Assembly: GCA_030141605.1 (NCBI GenBank)
Contig: JAQGDQ010000006.1
Coordinates: forward strand, 124,001 to 188,000
DNA from: Tubiluchus corallicola
Taxonomy: Eukaryota > Priapulida > Priapulimorpha > Priapulimorphida > Tubiluchidae
Direction: 5' to 3'
DNA length: 64,000 nt
Shown here: positions 37,801-49,849 of the stretch, in pieces
How positions within the stretch are numbered: position 1 is the first letter of the stretch
Layout of the letters: every line of letters begins with the position of its first letter
Notes under the pieces: generated by a model
Database searches by the model: none
Told to the model about the DNA's origin: nothing
The model's input: only the letters and a program-made list of their open reading frames with translations
Translations under genes and position numbers: made by a program

Positions 37801-40800
37801 AACATGCATTATAGTTTTCACATTCAAGCTGTGTTACGGGAGCGGCAATATCCTTGTTATATTGAAAACGAGACTTCAGAACCGTTTTTTAGCTGATATC
37901 ACGTTGCTGATCGGTAAAAGCATGCAAGTAGTATTGCTGAAACTATCGCTTCAAAATTTCAAATATCACAGCCCGGCAAATTTGATTTTTAAAAAGGGGA
38001 GATAAGAAGAACGAGACATACATACTATATCTGCCACGGGCATGTGTTAACGTGTTTACCTGCATAATGCATATCTGGTGATCCACGATTTATTTTTATC
38101 AACCCTAACTGCAGTTATCACAAATCGGACAGTCACATCTATTTCTATATAAGGAAAGGACTATTTTTTCCGTCTCATTAAGGTAATCGCTGATAATAGA
38201 AACAATTGTGAAATGATACAGACTGCATACAGAGAACAAAAAATGAATACAGTATAGAACATGGTTTCCATAAAAACATAAATACATCCTAGAATATGTA
38301 ACTAGAGATCCCTCAGTAGATGGCATAGTTATCCCAATGAGAACACAGACGTGGAGACTACTGCAAAAATGTATTTTCTGAATTTTCACTTAAAATGATA
38401 TTAAATTTCTGATAAAAACACAATCACAATCACACAATATTCATGCCACTCACGCTCGAATGTTATTTTAACTAAAATGTATTTTTCCCTTTGACATGGA
38501 TTGAAATATTAACCTAAAAGAATACTAGATGTCTGTGAAGAAACAGGGCCATCTCGTACCGTACGTATTTAACCACATACGGGCATAGTAGTTGTTATCA
38601 TCTGACACCCTGCTAATGAATCATATCGCTTAGCTGCCACTGGCGTTAATCGATCGCACAAACCTGGAGTCGTTGGTATACACGTATTACGGAATTTTGC
38701 TATACGCGAATCTTGAAAAAGTTGTAAAAATTAAAATCTGCCCCAATTGACCCTAAATTTTACAGGCTCCGAACTTGAACCATGCCCAACCACTGTGCGC
38801 GGTATCAACTTCCTACATTATTCAAGAAACGAGAATAAGAGGCGGCAGACGAACAAACGGAAAGACAACGAATCTATAATTCTATATATCTATAGGTACC
38901 CACTTTATTGGGCTAACTATAATGAAGACAAGTTTGCAGCGCCACTCCCTTTAATCTAAACTTGAGTTCGCGTCAACTACATAATTACGAATTTTTGCTA
39001 CAACTTATTAAACAAGATCGCATAAACAGTTACGAAAACAAAGAGCAGGCGATCGAAAATTTCCGCACGGATTACACTAACTAACGCTTGTTGTCAGCAA
39101 CTGTCTAGTGGTTTTAAAACCAATTCCAAACCCAAAAGATGAACACATGAAAACTCGACAGCCACGAAACGTCAGCGAATTCATGACCATAATAAAAATA
39201 CCCTTACAGAAAAACTGAACTTGACATAAAATCGAAATTTACAATTTACATGAGGCGGGCGTGCATTACAAAACAATAAAGCATTGCGTTCCAGTTTAGT
39301 TTAGTTTACTATAAGCATGTCACTTCAGCTTTGCTACAGTAAATCACAGATTTTGCTCGGCACATACAATAAGATTGACAGGGATCATATGTTTTTTTAT
39401 CGCTTGCGGTCAGGTGACTGAAGAATCCAATTCGCAAAAGTCCGGCAACTCACTCCAGTTCAATGTATACATTGCAAAAATGGAACCGAGTCTGGACAGT
39501 GTAAAGGCCGGCTAGTCTTGGGCTAGGACAGTTGCCAATGCGCATTAGCCACAAGATTTGTTAAAATGTACAAATCGTGAAGTATGTTAGAACTTCATAG
39601 GAGCAAAAAAATAGCTGAGAGGTCAAGGTGTGTGTTTAGCGAACAATAGAAGATCTACGTTTGTAGCTAACCATAGGTCAGTATTCCTTCTAAGATTTAA
39701 TCTGTCATACTGTCCCTTTCCAAGTTATACGTATACGCATCAGATGTATACGACCACTGAGCTCCACCTACTATTTTAGTATCTCTCGTCTCAGAGGATC
39801 TAATATATAAATTTACATAATTTAGATAACTTATATATATACAAAATAGAATGTAAGAAATTTAAACCGTGACAGTATAGAAATGGTTATGCATTTGATA
39901 CACGTGCGACTGGTTATAAATATGTAACATTTGCATGATCGAACTACGCTAATAATTACACAGAGAATAAGTGAATAAGTTCAGTCATTGCACATGATAC
40001 TTATCTCTTTGAGTCTAGAAGACAATGAGTGGAAAGCCAATAGATGGCACTCATTTTACCTGCAAGGCCACCTCTAAGACGTTGTCACACTGCGCCTACA
40101 TTAGTCTACTACAAAATTGTACTCCGCTATAATTCACATACCTTCTCCGTGCATCTTTTTCTCCTGAAAATTCTTCTAAGGTTAAAGCAACAGCATTTGC
40201 ACGTTGCTTCTTCGTCAGGTTGTGAATGACGGTCATTCATTTTCTTGCTTAATTATTATAATCATGGCCAAATAAATTTATTGGACGTGATTTCATAGCA
40301 TAGGATACCATGTAACTAATGTAACTAACTAACGCGTTGCAACGGTAACGATTATTTACGTGTTTATATACAGTAATTTGCATTTGAATGACGCAACGCA
40401 TTGTGTAAGCTGTCGTGACAACACTTGAAATTTGCACCCAAAGGGGCGCGCTCTGCAAAACAACAAAATGTTTTAATTTTGATAAGCAACATAACCTATA
40501 AGACTAGCTGCCTAAAATTGTTTTCCCCACCCATTTAACAGCAATGCTCTGCTATGAAAGTCCGCGTCTCAGTACTCTGGCTGGCAAAAGACCAGATAAC
40601 CAGTCTTTAATATCAACAACATCGCAGCAAGAGATTCACATATTTTTGATTACGCTTACCAATAAAACTGCAATAATTTATTGCAGACGCATGCTGGTAT
40701 ATTTACCGTTATCCTTCACCCAGAAAGGTCATCAGCTAGCATTTAAGAGTTCACGGGAAGCCAGCCAGTGCTCGATGATTGCATATAGGGTCTATTTCTG

Positions 40801-41050
40801 TCTTGTCACTGCGCTATTTCCAGATGGTGCGAACAAAACTCTGCATTCAAATAGTCAGTTAGGTTAGCGACAAATAATTCATTATAATGCCTACGTGTCG
40901 AGAGTACGTGATACTAAACAAATCTGTTTTGGTTTTAACTATAAAAAAATATGTAATTGCGAAATTTCGCTTTAAAGACTAAAAATCAACTTACACTTGA
41001 AAGTCAATCCTATGGCAGTATCTGACGAAAAGGCATCTGATATGAGCAAA
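34855..41050. other. Intergenic, no supported gene
   Basis: Region upstream of the ARHGAP21/23-like start codon. The promoter and any 5' untranslated exons must lie here, but I cannot locate them. Open frames at 35944-36216 and 40544-40867 (plus) are 90-107 codons with no recognisable motif and no exon context. Confidence 0.55.
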
Positions 41051-41052
41051 AT

Positions 41053-41092
41053 ATAATAATAATAATAATAATAACAATCTAATAATAATAAT
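41053..41092. repeat. (AAT)n microsatellite
   Basis: Trinucleotide run of AAT/ATA units with a single interruption (AATAACAATCT). Confidence 0.9.
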
Positions 41093-42058
41093 TTTCTACG
41101 GTTAATGACCAAAATCAATGCAAATGCTATAAAATCATCAGGAAAGTGTCTTCATTTAGCTGCAAGTTTTTTAATATAGCGACAGAGATACAAGATTTTT
41201 GTAGAAACAACAGAATCCATTATTCGACAGCCCAGGTCAAACATTCAAGTTCAACATTTTAATGACGTTACAAGATGCAAGCAAGTCTGCTGATAAAAGC
41301 TGAAGACTGTGACTGTGAAGGCTAACAAAATGTGACAGACTAAAGGTAAAACTTATAGAAAAAGGCTGTGATATTTAAAAGGACAGCATAATATTATTTT
41401 TTCTGTTCAATAATTTAAGCTAAAAGTGGTGGCATTTTTTGTTTGAAATATGGTAAGTGAAACTGAAATGTATAAATGTATTCCTGTTAACCTTGCAGGA
41501 ACCGGGAAAGCAACTTGCAAATTTCACATAAGCATCAAGAGTGATGGCAGAAAAGCAGCCATGCTATAGTGTTGCTGCTGCTGCTTTTCCGGGTGCATAA
41601 TCACATGCTTTCAATAGAAATCACCATAAACACATAACAGCTGGAAGGCGGATTGCTTTACTCCGACGCAGATCAGTGAAGCCATAAAGAGGAATTCCCT
41701 CCCATGCGATCAAAGTATCTCCACCTGTTGACAGCAACACGTATTTAATCCACTGATGTTGGCGTAAAAATCGCAAAGTAGAAAATTTTAACGCCTGCAA
41801 AGTCTAGTCATTACTCGTAGTTATTGACAACAAAATTAGCTAACAGGATTTGTTAGTTCACTTGTAAAATCATGTATTTTCCAAGGTTTACTTTATTTAC
41901 ACAAGAATGTATGTAAAGCAGTTTAATGGCAATTACGTCAAAGAGCACTTGTTTACATTAAGTTCAAATTCAAAGCACTTTTGGAAGGTTATTTCTTGCC
42001 AACCGGTGTTTAGTAATGATACAGTAATTATTTGTTAATACTAACTGTATCTGCGGGT

Positions 42059-42110
42059 CAGGGGCGGATTCACTAAACTTCTTACGAACAGGTTTGAAAA
42101 CATTTCGTAA
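42059..42110. mobile_element. Terminus of a CAGGGGC-type element with hairpin
   Basis: CAGGGGCGGATTCACTAAAC followed by CTTCTTACGAA and, 20 bases on, TTCGTAAG, which can pair with it. An inverted, matching terminus occurs at 48337-48370. Short elements with such GGGGCCGGATTCACTAA-type ends are common MITEs in invertebrates (general recollection). Confidence 0.55.
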
Positions 42111-42414
42111 GGGCGCATAAAAATCCATGGTACACTGAACTGAAGTTTTACACAAACTGCGGTATGTATTCACACTACATTATAGACATAATTATGACTC
42201 GTGTTTTGCTGTTTAAATCCCGTCTTAAAATAAACTATTACTCACTTACTTCGCGGTACACTTATTACGTAATAATTAAATCTCATGTCTGTGACTCCTC
42301 TAATTTTGATGCAAGATCGTCACTCATGCATTAATTTTTTCTTCTGTGCTAGCAAACTTTGCCGTTGCGCACACTAAACTTGTCTAGTTTCGCGATGGCG
42401 AAAAGCCAACAATC

Positions 42415-42548
42415 GCATTGTTTTTCAAGACACGGTTATGCTGTACATATATTGTATAGTACAAGAATTACTGTATGTACGGCATTGTTTTTCAAGACAC
42501 GGTTATGCTGTACATATATTGTATAGTACAAGAATTACTGTATGTACG
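42415..42548. repeat. Perfect 67-bp tandem duplication
   Basis: Two identical 67-base copies (42415-42481, 42482-42548), starting GCATTGTTTTTCAAGACACG. Each has an AT-rich centre with a near-palindrome around GTACATATATTGTATAGTAC. Confidence 0.95.
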
Positions 42549-42754
42549 CATTCACAATCAAACTTGAAGTTATGGAGCACGTGTGTATTGCGCTTGCTGT
42601 ATAATTGTTGATTTCAGCTACTGAAGTAATAATGGTGCATCCATCGTTTTTGTCGTTATTTTCATAACAACAAATTACCATCATAAAAATATTTCTTTGT
42701 TTATTCTGTATATTGCTACGAAATGAAATGTCAAAAAATTATAATAAAATGTAG

Positions 42755-43183
42755 TATAATTGTTCCAATTGCATTTAATAGTAATTACCTAGTGAATCCT
42801 TGGTTTCTGTAGCTTATGTATTTTTTTCACTCATTTTCACTTAGCTTTAGTTTTAAGTGTTTTGTTTTTATCAGTCTAATTAAATTGTTTTGTTATCACC
42901 ATCCTGGCTCAGCAATAATGCAATAATTGTTATATTTATACATTGAGTTTTATCATTGTCATTCTTACAATGAAAAGCATTATAATTGTTCCAATTGCAT
43001 TTAGTAGTAATTACTCAGTGAATCCTTGGTTCATGTGGTTTACGTAATTTTTTCCACTCATTTTCTTTAGCTTTAGTTTTAAGTGTTTTGTTTTTATCAG
43101 TCTAAATAAACTGTTTTGTTATCACCATCCTGGCTCTGCAATAATTGTTATAATTATGCACTGAGTCTTATCATTGTCATTCT
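42755..43183. repeat. Diverged tandem duplication, about 226-bp unit
   Basis: Two copies (42755-42980 and 42981-43183) sharing TATAATTGTTCCAATTGCAT, TTTAGTTTTAAGTGTTTTG and ATCACCATCCTGGCTC in order, with scattered substitutions and small deletions, so older than the perfect duplication nearby. Confidence 0.85.
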
Positions 43184-43185
43184 GT

Positions 43186-43287
43186 CATCATTATCACGTC
43201 ATCATCAGCATCATTAGATCATCATCATTGTTATTACAACATTATTATCACCATAACCATCATGTTAACGTCGTCATCACCGTCGCT
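43186..43287. repeat. Imperfect (ATC)n tract
   Basis: About 100 bases of interrupted CAT/ATC trinucleotides (TCATCATCAGCATCATTAG, TCGTCATCACCGTCG). It directly follows the 226-bp tandem duplication. Confidence 0.75.
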
Positions 43288-44502
43288 ACAAAAATTAATT
43301 ACAAGTTAAATTTTTTTGGTATTTGAATTCTTCATTATCTTTTTATGTCGTGTACACTTGAATGCTGATGCTTGTAACTTCACATTGTTAGTCTTAAAAA
43401 AAATTTTGGAGCTCCAGCATGCCACCCAGCATCAAATGTCAATTCTGCTTGTAAATAAATAAAACTGCAAATTAGGAATTGTCAAGTTGGAATCCATTCA
43501 GGCCTGTGTAAAATTGACAGTACACGCATTCAAGTATTATAATAAAGATACCACTGCTGCTGTACTTCTATTTGAGGTTGTCAACTGTTGGTTTTGTATC
43601 CCTTTGAGTACCTTATTATATGAGACTGAAAACTGCAATCCTGTTACGTCAAGTTCATTATAAAAAATACAAAATTTTGTTTGTTATCTTGTCATCAGTT
43701 GTATTGTGTTTCAATTAACATTAACCGTAAAATATTAAAAAGGCAAAAAATTCTGTTAATGCGCTTTTGGCTCAATTTTTAAAAAAATATTTTTAAAATT
43801 TAAAGCAGTTTATTTATCCAACCACTGTAATTTTTTGTACACTAAATCAATTTTTATATAATATAGTTTTTTCAAGCTATGCTATTTGTTCAATGTAGAC
43901 ACTGATAGTGACAATAAAATTCAAGTACCCATATAAGCTTTATTGTGCAATCATCGAGTGCCACCCGCTGATAAGAAAAAGCAGTACCCTTTGAAAGATT
44001 TATCAGTTACTCAGATATGCAGCGAGTGTTGTTTTAGAAATAGTTTTGTGGTTGAATTCTGTAAAAACTGCAGTTTACTTAACTGATGGACACAAGTTTT
44101 TTGCATAAAAACATATAGTATCATCACTGGAAAAACCTTTAGAAAATAAAAGTGAACCAAGTAGAAGTCTAAATAGAACGAACAGATGATCTTTGTACTG
44201 TAGCACGGTAGATGCTCACTCTGTGAAAATGTTTGATTATAAACTTAAAAAAAAATTAATTTATTAAACTTTCGTAAATTTAGTCACGACTAATAACTTT
44301 GAGAGCTTCTAGTCTCAGTGGCCTTTTCCATTCAATAAACTGTCTTTATATATATAATTAATTATGATTTTGTATTTATACAGTTTTTCTGTAATGGTAT
44401 GTCTTTTTGTTGAAGGAATAAATACAAATACAATTGTGTTTTAAACTGAAAAACATAAGAAATCCAGAACATTGAAAATGAAAAGTTATCCGATGATGCG
44501 TT

Positions 44503-46729
44503 GTTACAACTGATAATGTAATAAACGCCCGATAATGTAATAACGGAAAAATTAATGCATAATGTAAGAAAAATCAACGCATAATGTAAGACACCCAAAA
44601 CGCGTAATGTAATAACACGAAGTTTAACGCATATTGTAACACAACAAAAATGCATTTATAATGTAATAAGAAATTCTAACTGATTTATGTAATAACTAGC
44701 TGAAGTAATGTTGCTTCGTACCATAGGTGTAGGGCTGTGGGAATGGTATCCTCCCTTTCGCTATTACTACGGTTCGTCTCTATTATGTTTCCCACTAGTA
44801 TGATTCGCTAGTGGTATGTTTCGCCACTACTACCTTTTCCCAGTAAAATTTTTCTACTATGTTAAAACCTGATCCATAATCAAATTGTTTTTTGTTCATC
44901 AGTGGTATAGTTCGCCAGAATTAACGTTTTTTTTGTTTTTTTGCGGCTCAACTCATAGATATGACGACAATTTTTGTGGATAACTTTTAAATCTTCACCC
45001 ACATGGAGAGCACCAAAACTTGAATGAAAATAGTAAATGTCCTACACTGTACGACACTATAATGAAAGGGTCACAGTAGTAGACCACAACTTTCAGATGT
45101 CAGCTTCATGCCATTTTGTATATGTTAATAAATGCCAGCGGTTGTAGGAGTAATCGGCCGCAGCGATGCAACCTTTTATAGGTGGCATCTTGCATGGACA
45201 GACAATCAACAGGACTGGCCATCTTGATACGTGGTGCTTCTGCCTTGAGTAATATAAAGGTAAATTAAACAACGGTACCATTAAATTTTGGCTTTCGTAG
45301 GCCCAATGGCAAGACAGGGTCGGGACAAGTGATTATGAGGTGCTAGTCACGTGACTCCGAACGGCTTCCTTCAAGAGTTATGGCTTCCCAAGTTTAGTGA
45401 CGTCGATAATCTTGTCCACATATTTTTCATAGTACCAACATGGTTGTGGAGAGTTAGTTTGGCAACTCTTGTGAGTCACCTCGTTGGATAGACAACTGAT
45501 GGGATAATGACCACTGGCAACCATCTTGGTAGGTGATTGTTAAACAATGGTGTCTTAAAATTTTGGTCCTCGACCGCTTAAAGGCCCACAGGCCTGATAA
45601 GCATAGTGTAGGTCTTTACTGAGTGGCCTTGTTCGCACCTGCTTATTGCTCCAACAGCTTATTTAGGCAGCTACCTATATTCATTCCTTTACACAATATA
45701 CAATATTATAACAGCAGGAAGATAACAAGCTGAAAACACATGCTGACCCTTTAACTGTTGATTGAATTTAATTGTAATCACAGTTTTTGTACTTTGCAAT
45801 AACCCTATCGCCGAATTCAAGGTGATTTTCACCCGCAAATTCGCAACAGCCCATTCAGTGGGTTACTTTATGGGCTGTTATAATTGTTGAAGCCTGTGAA
45901 CGAAAAAGCGCGGGAAGCTGATGGGCTTCACGACTTCGGCGACTATCTGAAAATGTCTAAAAGTCCAACAGTCGCCAAACATGTACCAAACGTTCGCCAA
46001 ACAATTGCAAAAACATTCACAGGTGTTCGCCATTGTCGTCAAAAGGTTGGCGGATTTAGAAAAAATTGAAAATTTAAAGGTTGTCGCCGGAGTCGCAAAC
46101 CACTTCGCCAAACTGTCGTAAAGTGTTGTAACGTGCACGAAATGTGCGCAAATTTCACGTACATTATTCGCGATGTTTATCAACAATTTGAAAATTCTCA
46201 AAAACTTGGTGAACAAATTGCGACGCTTCTGAGAATTTTGCGACGACTTTGCGCCTATTTTTCAGCGTTTCTAAAAACCTCGTTTGTCCCGCACTTCTGC
46301 GAAAATTCCCTGAAATTGTCGTGAAATGATCGCAATATACTCGACAAGGCGAATGTCACGTGTCGCAGAAGTCACAAACATGCAGTACGAATTTCGTGCA
46401 ACATCCTCGTGATTTTCGCTGGAGAAAAAAGCCCGAAACTCGCAGAAATGTGGAGAACTTTGCACGAATGAACTGCGGCAAAACACAGTCGAGGGAACGT
46501 TTTGACAACTGCTGGACTTAGAGAAATTTCAATCGACGCAAAAAAGTCTGGTCGTGAAACCCTTTCTTAATATGTTCATATTCCAAAAAACAAAAATTAC
46601 TTTACTATATATAAGAAAATTGTACCAAGTAACATTAATCTCTTCTAGTTATTACATCTGTGGTGTTACAATATGTGTTAATTTTTTGTTATTACATTAC
46701 CGGGCGTTTATTACATTACCAGTTGTAAC
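44503..46729. mobile_element. 2.2-kb structure with 42-bp terminal inverted repeats
   Basis: Left arm 44503-44544 and right arm 46688-46729 are reverse complements with 40 of 42 bases matching (arm starts GTTACAACTGATAATGTAAT, and includes AAACGCCCG). Weaker matching continues inwards, and the left end has at least six spaced copies of an AATGTAATAA-like motif, as in subterminal transposase-binding arrays. The core (45780-46560) is richer in CG than its surroundings and full of TTCGCCA, GCGAAA and TCGCAA words in both orientations. No transposase frame was found; open frames across the core are repeat-derived. Likely a non-autonomous DNA element of a family I cannot name. Confidence 0.7.
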
Positions 46730-47147
46730 ATGCAGCGTGTCCTTGCACATGCGTACATTACAAATATCATGTAGCTTTATGAAATCCACACGCGAATAAA
46801 AATTAACGGCTAATAAAATCAGCAAGTGAAAAGAATTAAAAGTTCTAAGTACAGTAAATGCTAGTTAACAAAATATATTTACTCATATGTAGCATTATTT
46901 TGAAAATTTAAATGTAGGACTATAGTCACAGCTTATTTAAACAAATTACGCAGTTTATTTTAATCACATACTAAAATTGCAACATTACCAAAGCTCCAAT
47001 GTAAGTTCTCTTATGTAGCTTATCGCTGCTTACGTAACTTACGTAGGTAAATTTTATAGTTTATGCACGAAATGCACAAACACGCATCAATCTGCTCATG
47101 TTTTGCAGCCTTTTAAATTTTACTCCGCATATTGTTTAGTAAAAATG

Positions 47148-48121
47148 TAGGTAAAAATTGCACAGGAAAAATGGCACAAATAGAAAAGTAGGCAAAAATG
47201 ACACAAGAAAACTGGTAGGAAAAACGGTACGGTAAAAATGACACAGAAAAAAAAGACACAGGGAAAAATGGCACACTTAGTAATATATATGCTTAGGGTT
47301 AGGGTTAAAGTGACATATAATTATTTTAGCTCTGCTGAGGAAGCTCAGCGCAGTTTGTTTGCTTGTCTGTTGTGACAGTAAGCCTATTACTCAAAAATTA
47401 TCTAACAGACTTCGAAGAAACTTTGTGAAGAAAAGTGAGTATAGTGTGCCAAAATGGGAATCTTTTCGCTGGTTCTTTTTTCTCAAAACTTGACAGAACA
47501 CCACATACAAGAAAACATTCGTGAAGCACTTTGTGGCGATCTTAGAGAGAGTGTTTAGTACTACGTTTGGTTCCAGATGCATTTCCAGAAATTCTCTATA
47601 ACCTTTGCTTATTAATGCATACAGCCTTATAAGTTGATAAACACCATGTAGAACATTCGTGCATTATTAATTATAAATCCATTTAATGAACCAATATTTT
47701 GCATTTGCTAGATACCAATACTTGTACATTTTTGTATATTTGCTTGTTTATCTTTGAGTTAGATTTTTTGAATCAAAAGAATCGGACGAATAAGATTGGG
47801 ATTGTTCAGCTTTGGCAGAAATCTGCTTCCTACTGAGCGCATTATAGTTTTATTATAGAAATCAACTGCATCAAAATAAGGTGGTATATGCCATTTTTTC
47901 TTATTTTTCCATTTGTGCCATTTTTACCATGTCATTTTTTTCTGACTTTTCCTTTTGCGCTATTTTTTTCCTGTGGCATTTTTATTATGCCATTTTTTCC
48001 TACTTCTCCATTACTGACCATTAGTGCCATTTTTCCTGTGCCATTTTTACCCGTGTCATTTTACCATGCCATTTTTTTCCTGTGCCGTTGTTATCTGTGT
48101 CATTTTTACCCCGTACCATTT
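47148..48121. mobile_element. Element with inverted arrays of an AAAAATGGCACA motif
   Basis: The left array (47148-47279) repeats GGAAAAATGGCACA-like units on the plus strand. The right array (47884-48121) has the reverse complement (TGTGCCATTTTTCC) many times. Between them, about 600 bases of unique sequence include a GCTCTGCTGAGGAAGCTCAGC stem and TTAGGGTTAGGGTTA. Inverted subterminal arrays suggest a non-autonomous transposon that binds its transposase through clustered sites, or a large foldback element. Confidence 0.65.
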
Positions 48122-48269
48122 AGTACGCGACTACGCGCCGTACGCGGCCTGCTATACATGATTGTCACGTGATCTCCCGAGCAATTTTGACTCGCGGGCC
48201 AATCACAGCGTGTTTTACAAAATTTTATTCAAATGCATTTTAATGCTGCGCTCGTGCAACTAGTTCTTA

Positions 48270-48370
48270 GCTAAGAAGTTCGTAAGAAGCGCTTTTAAGA
48301 AACTTAAATTAGAAACTTTAGAAACGTGTTAAGAAACTTCTTACGAACGTGTTAGTGTATCCGGCCCCTG
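48270..48370. mobile_element. Terminus of a CAGGGGCC-type element (inverted relative to 42059)
   Basis: Reading on the minus strand from 48370: CAGGGGCCGGATACACTAAC then GTTCGTAAGAAG. Further inward is an inverted copy (GTTCGTAAGAAG at about 48279) able to pair with CTTCTTACGAAC at 48337-48348. So it is a self-complementary foldback end related to the terminus at 42059. Confidence 0.55.
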
Positions 48371-49709
48371 ATTCATGTACGCGACGCGCAAATTTATGTC
48401 TGCATTCTTGCCAGACTTACTTCATAAACATAAACAACAGACGGGATTTAGAAGCACTTTTCCTCCCGACTTACTCTTATTTATAAAAGCCTGACACGAT
48501 ATATGGGTACTAGCGCCGCAAACGAAGCAAGCTTAACAACAGCCATCGCTTACAGAACTGTTAGGCCATCGAAAATGTCACTAGGTCATCTAGCGCAATA
48601 GTGTTGTTTTTCAGGGGTAAGCGCATTAGTGTTTTAGACCTTCAAAAAATTAGAGATATCTTGGCCTTCCCCAACAGCAAATTTTAGCCCTAGTTTGTCA
48701 GTAAAATAGTAAGGCGTAAGCTATACACACCAAACTGAATCCAATTATCTAGTCTCTACAAAAAAATTCTATAAAAATTTGTACTGTCTGAGATGCACAC
48801 TCCTCAAGAAGCAACTTATAGACACACTTTGTTTATCTTATCAGTAAAATACTAAAATTGAACGACCAAAACAACTCTATTTCTCTGAGTTTTCTGCTCA
48901 TCGATTATACTGACTGAAATGTAATTTCAGGACGGAAACACCTTAGGCATCTAGTCACTGGATTAACAGGTTTAATGCAAAAATAAACACATCTTGTGCG
49001 ATATTTTCGATCAACATCAATCAAACTCGAAATTGCTCAAATAAAAAACGGGTAGTATACTTAACTGTACCATAATCCACCAGTTATTATTTATTGACTA
49101 CAAAAACTGAACTCTGCAAAACATTATTTCTCTTGGAGCATAAATGCCAAAACAGATTGCTCTTAATAACGAGGACTGATTCAATACTCAAATACTTTGA
49201 AAGCGCAATACGTTTAACATGCTAACTTGTAAGAAAATTCATATAAGACAGCAATCCGATTACTTGTAACCTCAAAATAATGACAGAATTTAGACAGGTA
49301 AATCAGGCATGAAAATAAGACATACAACTGAAATTACATACTTCTACTGACGACATGGGCCAACAATTACAAAATTTTTAAAAACAAACTTGACAGAAAG
49401 GAAGTTAAGGTGAAAAAGTCGAGACAGCCTAGATTTGAAGTAGAAACTTTTGGATTGATACAAACTTAAAACCATGACAAGCCAGACTACACAGTCCCTT
49501 GTAGGAGGCCTCCTTTTTCACCAAAACTTCCAATGACAGGGATTGCAATCCCACAAATTATCCCAACAAAACCTTAATGTAAAATTTAAAAAATTCTTAT
49601 TTAATTTATGATTTCACAACATTATTATTAGCTTAATAGAATTAGGTACACTGTATGCACACTAAGATACCTGAAATATTCACTATGGGTAGACCATTTT
49701 CACTGCAAA
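48371..49709. other. Intergenic or 3' region, no recognisable content
   Basis: AT-rich sequence downstream of the short gene ending at 49710. Its 3' untranslated region should be here; no clear AATAAA on the minus strand close to the stop was seen. Confidence 0.5.
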
Positions 49710-49849
49710 CTACGCGAAGGCATTTTGCTCCAACAGTTTCTGCTTGACACTGTTTCTTATTTCTTTACGGAGCGTTTGGACCCAGCACTCAACAATCTTT
49801 GCCATTTCCTCTACATCAAACGGCTCTGTATGGCAGTCGTGTATACGTT
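49710..49849 (-). CDS. Unrecognised short gene, putative last exon
   Basis: 46 codons including the TAG stop at 49710-49712. Encodes RIHDCHTEPFDVEEMAKIVE and CWVQTLRKEIRNSVKQKLLE, a helical, well-balanced sequence unlike the chance frames around it. Acceptor is either CTCAG (49851) or CAGAG (49849); the second fits the phase of the preceding exon. Confidence 0.5.

Noticed and set aside
40544-40867. 107-codon plus-strand open frame
   Set aside because: No recognisable motif, no splice sites or poly(A) signal arranged around it, and mixed composition typical of chance frames.
45878-46216. 112-codon minus-strand open frame
   Set aside because: It comes from the repetitive CG-word core of the 2.2-kb element. 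The translation is repeat-like and overlapping frames on the other strand are equally open.
47287-47306. TTAGGGTTAGGGTTA as telomeric repeat
   Set aside because: Only two full units. Too short to claim interstitial telomeric sequence.
48120-48200. CG-rich spot (ACGCGACTACGCGCCGTACGC) as a possible CpG-island promoter
   Set aside because: Only about 60 bases long and between transposon-like structures; no gene starts near it on either strand.
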